From contig JAEWEY010000005.1 in assembly GCA_023389105.1 (NCBI GenBank), positions 62,001 through 126,000 on the forward strand: 64,000 nucleotides of DNA, read 5' to 3'. This DNA comes from Pseudomonadota bacterium (GTDB lineage: Bacteria; Pseudomonadota; Alphaproteobacteria; Sphingomonadales; Sphingomonadaceae). The position numbers and the translations under genes were made by a program. The notes below the pieces were generated by a model, which saw only the letters and a program-made list of their open reading frames with translations, made no database searches and was not told the DNA's origin. This document shows positions 58,190-64,000 of the stretch, in pieces. How positions within the stretch are numbered: the first letter of the stretch is position 1; every line of letters starts with the position of its first letter.

Positions 58190-58316
58190 CAGCCTTCCCT
58201 CCTGTTATATTCGGCTGACCCCGAACACTTGGGGCCGCCGTTCCGGCATCACAGACGCGTGATGCGCCCCGATTGTTCCGGATTCGGAAGGGTTCGTCCA
58301 GAAATTTGGTGAGGCA

Positions 58317-58343
58317 GTTGCCGACTTCTGGGAAGTCGGCAAC
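58317..58343. terminator. Hairpin after sciP, possible terminator
   Basis: GTTGCCGACTT and AAGTCGGCAAC form a perfect 11-bp stem around CTGGG, 12 bp beyond the sciP stop on the minus strand. No T-run follows in either direction, so it may act with Rho or stabilise the mRNA end. Confidence 0.55.
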
Positions 58344-58355
58344 GAAAACAGCAGT

Positions 58356-58655
58356 TTAGTAGCGCTGCTGGCGTTCGTATTGGTCCCGATATTGCTTGAT
58401 CCGGGTCACGCGGAGGCCCGGCATGCCGCTGCGGTCGACCGCGCGCTGCCAGCTGGTGAACTCCTCGAGGCTGAGGGTGTAGCGCTTGCAGGCTTCGTCG
58501 ACGCTGAGCAAACCACCAGCGACCGCGGCCACGACTTCGGCCTTCCGGCGAACGACCCAACGGGTGGTCGACGGCGGCGGCAACGAATCGAGAGTCAGCG
58601 GCTCGCCGAGCGGGCCGATGACTTGGGCCGGACGAAACTTCTGGTTCTCAAGCAT
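58356..58655 (-). CDS. sciP: CtrA inhibitor SciP (DUF1153)
   Basis: Small helix-turn-helix protein that in Caulobacter binds CtrA and blocks CtrA-activated transcription in G1. The 99-residue sequence carries the family core: VIGPLGEPLTLDSLPPP, RWVVRRKAEVVAAVAGGLLS, EACKRYTLSLEEFTSWQ and GLRVTRIKQYR. Upstream, TTAA motifs occur (58672, 58695, 58735), but none has the full TTAA-N7-TTAA CtrA spacing. Supports alphaproteobacterial origin. Confidence 0.93.
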   Translation of the reverse strand: MLENQKFRPAQVIGPLGEPLTLDSLPPPSTTRWVVRRKAEVVAAVAGGLLSVDEACKRYTLSLEEFTSWQRAVDRSGMPGLRVTRIKQYRDQYERQQRY

Positions 58656-58746
58656 TCTTGGTCACACCTGCTTAATCATTGGTACTGGCCATTGTTTAAT
58701 CCGGAGCCGTTGAAAACATTCTGAAACGGGCTGGTTAACGGTCCGG

Positions 58747-58968
58747 TCAATCCTTTTGCGGGCTCCTTAACCCTGTGCCGTGATCGGCGAACGCACCGTC
58801 GAGCAGCTTGGCGGCTTCACGCCAGCCGTCGCCACCCGCAAGGTAACAGGCGATTGCCTCTCGCGAGCACCCCGTCCTGCCGGCATGGTCGCCGAACAGA
58901 AGGAGCGTCTCGGACAGACTGAGCGGCTCGTGGCCGTCGGCGTGAAGTTCGCCGTCGTGACGCGCCAA
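58747..58968 (-). CDS. Small hypothetical protein with TTG start
   Basis: 73-residue soluble protein. The only start is a TTG at 58968, with GAGGGG six bases upstream; a stop lies just before. Pattern: ARHDGELHADGHEPLSLSETLLLFGDH, then REAIACYLAGGDGWREAAKLLDG, a helical domain. It would be transcribed divergently from mnmA. Function unknown; the frame could be spurious. Confidence 0.45.
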   Translation of the reverse strand: MARHDGELHADGHEPLSLSETLLLFGDHAGRTGCSREAIACYLAGGDGWREAAKLLDGAFADHGTGLRSPQKD

Positions 58969-59051
58969 TGAAAACCCCTCGCTTCGCTACCCTGCCCATC
59001 GGTCTAGCGGCGAGGAGTGAAATTCGGGTAAAGACCCGCCGAGAGCTTCCG

Positions 59052-60164
59052 ATGATTGTTGATTTCCAGCTGGGCCGCCCCGCGGGCGATTGCCGTATCG
59101 TCGTCGCCATGTCCGGCGGCGTCGACAGCTCCGTAACCGCGGCGCTGGCAGCGCAGACGGGCGCGGAGGTGATCGGCGTAACGCTCCAGCTGTACGATCA
59201 CGGCGACGCCGTCCGCCGCTCAGGCGCGTGCTGCGCGGGCCAGGACATATACGACGCCAAGGCTGTCGCCGACCGGCTCGGAATCCCTCACTACGTCCTC
59301 GATTACGAAAGCCGCTTCCGCGATGGCGTGATCGACCGCTTCGTCGACGAATACGCGCAGGGCAGGACGCCGGTGCCCTGCGCCAGCTGCAATCAGGGCG
59401 TGAAGTTCGTCGACCTCGTCGCCTTCGCACGAGAACTGGGCGCCGACTGCCTTGCCACCGGGCACTATGTCCGCCGCGTGGTTAACGGCGGCACGGTCGA
59501 AATGCACAAGGGTGCCGATCCGCGCCGCGACCAAAGCTATTTCCTTTACGGCACGACGCGCGAACAGCTTGATTTCCTCCGCTTCCCGCTTGGCGACCTG
59601 CCCAAGGACGACGTGCGTCGCATCGCTGCCGACGTTGGGCTCGAGGTGGCGGCCAAGCCGGACAGCCAAGACATCTGTTTCGTCCCCGACGGCGACTACG
59701 CCGGCCTGATCAAGCGGCTGCGGCCGGAGACGGCGCAACAGGGCGACATCGTCGATCTCGAGGGAACGGTTCTCGGCCGGCATCGTGGCGTGGTTCACTT
59801 CACCGTCGGTCAGCGGCGCGGAATTGAAATCGGTGGCCAGCGAGAGCCGCTCTACGTCGTTCGGATCGAGCCGGAGGCCGCGCGCATCGTCGTTGGGCCC
59901 AAGCGCGCTCTTGCGATCGCGGAGATGCGTGTCGCCGACTGGAATTGGCTCGCCGAGGATCAGCGAGACGTAAGCGTAAAGGTGCGATCCCTGGCGCCGC
60001 CCGTCCCGGCGGTCCGTGACAGAGACCGGATCCGCTTCGCGCAGCCGGAATATGGTGTCGCTCCGGGGCAGGCAGCTGTCGCCTATGACAACACGCGTTT
60101 GCTCGGCGGTGGCTGGATTGCCGAAACGGCTAGCGCTGCAATGCTTGATGCCGTCGCCGCGTAG
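59052..60164 (+). CDS. mnmA: tRNA-specific 2-thiouridylase
   Basis: Adds sulphur to U34 of Lys, Glu and Gln tRNAs. The ATG at 59052 gives 370 residues; the longer frame from 58968 adds 28 unlikely residues. PP-loop VVAMSGGVDSSVT is near residues 16-28. The catalytic Cys is in PCASCNQGVKF and its partner in DSQDICFVPDGDY. The C-terminal beta-barrel (HFTVGQRRGIEIGG) is intact. Overlaps the NUDIX gene by 17 bp. Confidence 0.95.
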   Translation: MIVDFQLGRPAGDCRIVVAMSGGVDSSVTAALAAQTGAEVIGVTLQLYDHGDAVRRSGACCAGQDIYDAKAVADRLGIPHYVLDYESRFRDGVIDRFVDEYAQGRTPVPCASCNQGVKFVDLVAFARELGADCLATGHYVRRVVNGGTVEMHKGADPRRDQSYFLYGTTREQLDFLRFPLGDLPKDDVRRIAADVGLEVAAKPDSQDICFVPDGDYAGLIKRLRPETAQQGDIVDLEGTVLGRHRGVVHFTVGQRRGIEIGGQREPLYVVRIEPEAARIVVGPKRALAIAEMRVADWNWLAEDQRDVSVKVRSLAPPVPAVRDRDRIRFAQPEYGVAPGQAAVAYDNTRLLGGGWIAETASAAMLDAVAA

Positions 60165-60612
60165 CGCGGGTATCCTGCTTTTCCGCGAGCGGCAGGGTGC
60201 GACGGAAGTGCTGCTGATCAAACCCGGGGGTCCGTTCTGGCGCAGGAAGGATGCCGGCGCGTGGATGATCCCGAAAGGGGAGATCGAACCGGGTGAGACC
60301 CCGGTCGAGGCGGCGCTGCGGGAGTTCGCCGAGGAGACGGGGGTCGCGCTCGAAAGCGTGCCCGTCCCGCTGGCCACCATTCGGCAGTCGGCAGGCAAGA
60401 TCGTCGAGGCATTCGCGGTCGAGGGTGACCTCGATGCCGACGCCATCCGCTCCATCGAGTTCGAGATGGAATGGCCGCCGCGCACTGGTCGCCTCATGCG
60501 CTTCCCGGAAGCGGAGGAAGCACGGTGGATGACGCTTGCCACTGCACGCGCCATGATGCTGCCAAGCCAGCTACCGTTGCTGGATGCTCTCCAGGTCAGG
60601 CTGAAAGGTTAG
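60148..60612 (+). CDS. NUDIX hydrolase
   Basis: Cleaves nucleoside diphosphates linked to another group. 154 residues from the ATG at 60148, overlapping mnmA. The NUDIX box is complete: GEIEPGETPVEAALREFAEETGV (G-x5-E-x7-REU-x-EE-x-GU). SAGILLFRERQGATEVLLI opens the fold. This resembles the short bacterial RppH/Ap4A-like group; substrate not known. Confidence 0.9.
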   Translation: MPSPRSAGILLFRERQGATEVLLIKPGGPFWRRKDAGAWMIPKGEIEPGETPVEAALREFAEETGVALESVPVPLATIRQSAGKIVEAFAVEGDLDADAIRSIEFEMEWPPRTGRLMRFPEAEEARWMTLATARAMMLPSQLPLLDALQVRLKG

Positions 60613-60615
60613 TCG

Positions 60616-61683
60616 ATGCTCTCTTTGCTTCTTGCCGCCGCTGCGCAGGTTGCGACCATGCCGGCGCGCATGCCCGAGCCGACCGAGCGGGACATCACGC
60701 TCAGAAATTTCCGGTTCGGCACGGGCGAAACACTCCCCACGCTCCGCATGCACGTCTCCACCCTCGGCACGCCGCATCGCAATGCCGCCGGCCAGATCGA
60801 CAATGCCGTCATGGTGCTTCACGGCACAGGCGGCACCGGCAAGCAGTTCCTCCAACCCCAATTCGCGGGCGAACTCTACGGCACCGGTCAGCCGCTCGAC
60901 CTCAGTCGCTATTACGTCATCCTGCCCGACAACATCGGGCATGGCGGATCCTCCAAACCCTCGGACGGCCTGCGAATAAAGTTCCCGAAGTACGACTATG
61001 ACGACATGGTCGCGGCGCAGCGGCGGATGTTGGTGGAAGGCCTCGGCATAACCCATCTTCGGCTGATCATGGGCACGTCGATGGGCTGCATGCACAGCTT
61101 CGTCTGGGCCGAGACCTACCCCAGCTTCGCCAGCGCACTGATGCCCATGGCCTGTGAGCCCATCGAGATCGCCGGGCTCAACCGGATGTGGCGGCAACTT
61201 GCGATCAACGGGATCGAGGCCGACCCATCCTGGCAAGGCGGGAATTACAGCACCCAACCGATGATGGGGCTCCGCGCCGCGCAAAACCTGCTGTTCGTGG
61301 CGGGTGCCGCGCCGCTTTTGTATCAGCAGCAATATTCTACGCGCATCGCGGCCGGTGCCTTTGCCGAGGAGCGGGTTTCTGCGGCACTCAAGGCCCTTGA
61401 TGCCAACGACCTGATCTACGCCCTCGATTCATCGCGAAACTACAATCCGTGGCCGCGGCTGGAACAGATCAAGGCGCCGATGACGTGGATCAATTCGGCG
61501 GACGACTTCATCAATCCCCGCAACTTCACTTACCCGCAGCAAGCCTTGAAGCGCATGCCAACGGTGCGGGTTCGCCTCATTCCCGAGTCAGCCCAGACGC
61601 ATGGCCACGGCACGCACACGTGGGCGAAATTCTGGAAGGCGGACCTGGTCGCGCTTCTGGCGCGCTCAGAACCCAAGCGCTGA
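60616..61683 (+). CDS. Exported alpha/beta hydrolase, homoserine acetyltransferase (MetX)-like
   Basis: Protein of 355 residues, 3 bp after the NUDIX stop. The N-terminus (LSLLLAAAAQVATMPA) looks like a signal peptide. The fold is MetX-like: RMHVSTLGTPHRNAAGQIDNAVMVLHGTGGTGKQF, YYVILPDNIGHGGSSKP, nucleophile elbow MGTSMGCMH, NSADDFINP (Asp) and the final HGHGTH (His). Exported members are annotated as esterases, not acyltransferases of methionine synthesis. Confidence 0.85.
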   Translation: MLSLLLAAAAQVATMPARMPEPTERDITLRNFRFGTGETLPTLRMHVSTLGTPHRNAAGQIDNAVMVLHGTGGTGKQFLQPQFAGELYGTGQPLDLSRYYVILPDNIGHGGSSKPSDGLRIKFPKYDYDDMVAAQRRMLVEGLGITHLRLIMGTSMGCMHSFVWAETYPSFASALMPMACEPIEIAGLNRMWRQLAINGIEADPSWQGGNYSTQPMMGLRAAQNLLFVAGAAPLLYQQQYSTRIAAGAFAEERVSAALKALDANDLIYALDSSRNYNPWPRLEQIKAPMTWINSADDFINPRNFTYPQQALKRMPTVRVRLIPESAQTHGHGTHTWAKFWKADLVALLARSEPKR

Positions 61684-62466
61684 CTAAAGCTGGAACTGGC
61701 CGACGATCACCGTGTGGCACGTTCCGCCCAGGATGGCGCGGTCCCCTTCCTGGCGGCAGTGGAGCACGCCGGTGCGTTTGCTTGCCTGGAGCGCGGTGAA
61801 GTGATCGCGGCCGAGCCGCCTAGTCCAATAAGGCACCAGCGCCGCATGTGCCGAACCGGTGACCGGGTCTTCGTTGATCCCGAGGTATGGCACGAACACG
61901 CGGTCGACGATGTCATGATGATCCCCGCGTGCCGTGATCACCGCCATCCGCGGCAGCTTCTTCAAGGCCGCAAAATCAGGGTTCATCGCCAGGACAGCCG
62001 CCTCGTCCGCGACTTCGATGATCGCCGCGTCGTTGCAGCCGGCCGCTAGCCAGGCCGGGCCGTCCGGAAGGCCAAGGGCCCGGTTTAGCTCGGGCTCGTG
62101 GATCTCGGTCAGATCCGCCGCCGGCAGATCCAGTTCCAGCAAGCCTTCGCGCCGCCGTACGCCAAGCGTGCCGGCGCGCGTCGAGAACAGGACATCATCG
62201 CCGGTCATCAGTACATGCCCGGCGGCAATCGTCGCGTGTCCGCACAGGTCGACTTCCGCGACCGGCGTGAACCAGCGCAATTCGAAATCCACGTCCTCGC
62301 GATCGCTCGGCACCGTGAATGCCGTCTCGCTCAAATTATTCTCGGCCGCGATCGCTTGCATCAGCGCGTCGTCCAGCCAGCGGTCGAGCGGCATGACAGC
62401 CGCGGGATTTCCCGTGAGCGGCCGGTCCGCGAACGCATCGACCTGAAAGAAGGGGAGGCTGGTCAC
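61684..62466 (-). CDS. PhzF-family isomerase
   Basis: Enzyme of the diaminopimelate-epimerase-like fold, 260 residues from the GTG at 62466 (overlapping the upstream stop). FFQVDAFADRPLTGNPAAVMPLD, the catalytic Glu in ENNLSETAFTVPS, RWFTPVAEVDLCGHATIA and GINEDPVTGSAHAALVPYW are all family landmarks. Housekeeping PhzF proteins are widespread; phenazine production is not implied. Confidence 0.9.
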   Translation of the reverse strand: MTSLPFFQVDAFADRPLTGNPAAVMPLDRWLDDALMQAIAAENNLSETAFTVPSDREDVDFELRWFTPVAEVDLCGHATIAAGHVLMTGDDVLFSTRAGTLGVRRREGLLELDLPAADLTEIHEPELNRALGLPDGPAWLAAGCNDAAIIEVADEAAVLAMNPDFAALKKLPRMAVITARGDHHDIVDRVFVPYLGINEDPVTGSAHAALVPYWTRRLGRDHFTALQASKRTGVLHCRQEGDRAILGGTCHTVIVGQFQL

Positions 62467-63401
62467 GTCGCCTGCTCGGTGATCGCTTGCGGCAACAGCG
62501 TTTCGCGGTCGATCTGCCCTTCGGGATCGACGTGGATCAGGATTTCGGTGTCGGGAAACCGCTTCTGCAATTCCTCTTCCACGCGGTCGAGCTGGTCGTG
62601 CGCATGCTGCACGGTCCAGTCCGCCGGCACCCAGACGTGGAATTGCGCGAAATGGTGGGTGCCGCTGCTGCGGGTCCGAAAATCGTGGAGCCCCGCAAGT
62701 TCGGGATATTCCTTTGCGGCGGCGAGGAAACTCGCTCGGCGTTCCTTCGGCCACTCGCGGTCCATGAGCTGATCGAGCGCGTGGCTCGACGCTTTCCAGG
62801 CACCCCAGGCAAGCCACAGCGCAATCAGAATGCCGAACACCGCGTCAGCCCCGACCCAGCCAAGAAACTGGTCCAGCGCGAGGGCGATGATCACCGATCC
62901 GTTCAGCAGCAAATCCGAGGAATAATGCAATCGATCGGTACCGATCGCGAGCGACCCTGTCCGGTTTACCACGTGCCGCTGATAGCTGATCAGCGCGATG
63001 GTCAGCACGATGGCAATGACGGACACGCCGATGCCCAATTCCGCCTGCGCCGTCTCCGCGCCGGCGAGCAATCGCTGAATGGCGCGGAAACCGATGAACG
63101 CTGCCGAAAAAGTGATGATGATCACCTGCGCCAAGGCGGCGAGGGCTTCGGCCTTGCCGTGGCCGAACCGGTGGTCGTGATCCGCGGGCGCCGCCGCGAT
63201 GCGGACCGCGAGCAGAACGATCAGGCTCGCGACAAGGTCAAGGCTGCTGTCGGCCAGCGACCCGAGCATTGCCATCGAGGAGGTTTGCAGCGCGGCGTAA
63301 GTCTTGAGGACGATCAGGACGACGGCCATGGTCGTGCTGGCCATCGCCGCGCGCGCCGTCAGCTTCGAACGCTCGGCAGGGGTAATGGCGGGGTTGCTCA
63401 C
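62463..63401 (-). CDS. Cation diffusion facilitator (FieF-like)
   Basis: Proton-coupled efflux of Zn2+, Fe2+ or similar metals. The GTG at 63401 overlaps the pdxH stop (GTGA) and gives 312 residues. Six membrane helices are visible; the transport site shows D51 and D55 in LADSSLDLVAS and HYSSD later, as in FieF. HDHRFGHGKAEAL is the usual loop and the C-terminal cytoplasmic domain has HHFAQFHVWVPADW. Confidence 0.92.
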   Translation of the reverse strand: MSNPAITPAERSKLTARAAMASTTMAVVLIVLKTYAALQTSSMAMLGSLADSSLDLVASLIVLLAVRIAAAPADHDHRFGHGKAEALAALAQVIIITFSAAFIGFRAIQRLLAGAETAQAELGIGVSVIAIVLTIALISYQRHVVNRTGSLAIGTDRLHYSSDLLLNGSVIIALALDQFLGWVGADAVFGILIALWLAWGAWKASSHALDQLMDREWPKERRASFLAAAKEYPELAGLHDFRTRSSGTHHFAQFHVWVPADWTVQHAHDQLDRVEEELQKRFPDTEILIHVDPEGQIDRETLLPQAITEQAT

Positions 63402-63976
63402 GGGTACAACAAGCCTTCCGTCCATCCGCCATCGGCGTCGGCCAGGAACAGCCGCCGTTCATGCAGGCGGTGAGCTCGATCCTGCCAGAACTCGATCCGC
63501 AAGGGGGATACACGAAAGCCGCCCCAATGCGGCGGTCGCGGCACGTCTTCGCCGTCGAATCTTTGAGTTATGTCCTGCACGCGCGCTTCAAAAGTGTCGC
63601 GTCGATCAAGCGGCCGCGATTGATCCGACGCCCAGGCGCCGAGTTGAGAGTCGCGCGATCTTGATGCGAAATAGGCGTCCGCCTCTTCCGGCGGAACCCG
63701 ACTGACCGGACCACTGACGCGCACCTGACGCCGCAGGCTCTTCCAATGGAAGAGCAGCGCCGCCTCGGCGCGCGCGGCAAGATCACGCCCCTTGTTGCTC
63801 TGCTCATTGGTGTAAAAAACGAAGCCTTCCGGCCCATGCCCCTTGAGCAGCACCATCCGGACACTCGGCCGGCCATCCGCATCCGCGGTCGCCAGCGCCA
63901 TTGCCTCGGGATCATTAGGCTCTGCCGCGCGCGCTTCGGCGAACCAATCGTCGAACAGGGCGAAGGGATCGGTCAT
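63398..63976 (-). CDS. pdxH: Pyridoxamine 5'-phosphate oxidase
   Basis: FMN enzyme that makes pyridoxal phosphate. 192 residues with MALATADADGRPSVRMVLLKGHGPEGFVFYTNEQSNKG (N-terminal core), RQVRVSGPVSRV, SRDSQLGAWASDQSRP, PHWGGFRVSP and the C-terminal RLFL.DADGGW-like end. First of three coupled genes (pdxH, CDF, phzF). Confidence 0.94.
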   Translation of the reverse strand: MTDPFALFDDWFAEARAAEPNDPEAMALATADADGRPSVRMVLLKGHGPEGFVFYTNEQSNKGRDLAARAEAALLFHWKSLRRQVRVSGPVSRVPPEEADAYFASRSRDSQLGAWASDQSRPLDRRDTFEARVQDITQRFDGEDVPRPPHWGGFRVSPLRIEFWQDRAHRLHERRLFLADADGGWTEGLLYP

Positions 63977-64000
63977 CTTGTCTGCGCCTTAGGCTTGGCC

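Noticed and set aside
58672..58745. Possible CtrA boxes upstream of sciP
   Set aside because: TTAA half-sites exist, but none is spaced as TTAA-N7-TTAA; the best pair is 20 bp apart and one N7 pair has only GTCA.
1..64000. tRNA, rRNA, CRISPR arrays, IS elements
   Set aside because: Looked for T-loop sequences, regular spaced repeats and transposase motifs; the few GTTCGAA-like matches have no cloverleaf context.

Overview
This window is chromosomal DNA of a high-GC alphaproteobacterium, most likely a member of the Sphingomonadales (Sphingomonas or a close relative). The evidence is the alphaproteobacterial cell-cycle regulator SciP, an ATP12-family ATP-synthase assembly chaperone, polyhydroxyalkanoate synthase and phasin, two proteins ending in the PEPxxWA-CTERM signature (PEPGTWAMM / PEPGTWMMM) common in sphingomonads, a DUF4893 lipoprotein, and several single-domain PilZ proteins. 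No rRNA, tRNA, CRISPR array, transposase or integrase was seen. Nearly all of the sequence reads as ordinary core chromosome with tightly packed, often translationally coupled genes (ATGA/GTGA overlaps).

Layout. 0.2-1.5 kb: CPD photolyase. 1.6-4.1 kb: a three-gene, overlapping set (CDP-alcohol phosphatidyltransferase, nucleotidyltransferase, HAD phosphatase) that looks like a pathway for a phospholipid headgroup. Divergent from it, 4.2-7.7 kb: a four-gene Mla/MCE lipid transporter operon. 7.7-20.7 kb: housekeeping and envelope genes (CAP protein, aminopeptidase N, aminotransferase, L,D-transpeptidase, fatty-acid hydroxylase family protein, M28 peptidase) with three canonical PilZ genes, one degenerate PilZ-like gene and one PEP-CTERM protein. 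21.1-27.9 kb: class Ia ribonucleotide reductase, with nrdA and nrdB separated by about 3.8 kb of small membrane genes, a large M28 peptidase and a PepSY gene that has its own Fur-like palindrome. 27.9-29.3 kb: a visibly AT-richer KAP-family P-loop NTPase placed 15 bp behind nrdB, the best candidate for acquired or defence DNA. 29.3-36.6 kb: an accessory-looking zone with two SNase-like proteins (one lacking key catalytic residues), a run of very small coupled ORFs behind a structured leader, a second PEP-CTERM protein, a second fatty-acid hydroxylase family protein and several small conserved proteins. 37-49 kb: serine hydrolase, TRIC channel, PHA synthase, RarD-like transporter, a coupled RluA/HAD/ATP12 run, guanylate kinase, a phasin with a histone-like basic N-terminus under a palindrome-flanked promoter, ClpS and MurA. 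50-58.7 kb: GNAT, DUF445, an RND efflux pump with its adaptor, two GlsB/YeaQ proteins, a SIMPL protein and SciP. 58.7-64 kb: MnmA, NUDIX hydrolase, MetX-like hydrolase, PhzF, a cation diffusion facilitator and PdxH.

Functional links. The headgroup cluster and Mla operon both concern envelope lipids. PhaC and the phasin form the PHA granule system. The nrd region supplies deoxynucleotides and has a NrdR-like palindrome ahead of nrdA. Several intergenic regions carry strong inverted repeats. The most striking are a 19-bp hairpin that ends two bases before the start codon at 11344, a Shine-Dalgarno-sequestering leader at 30992-31067, and the dual operator around the phasin promoter.
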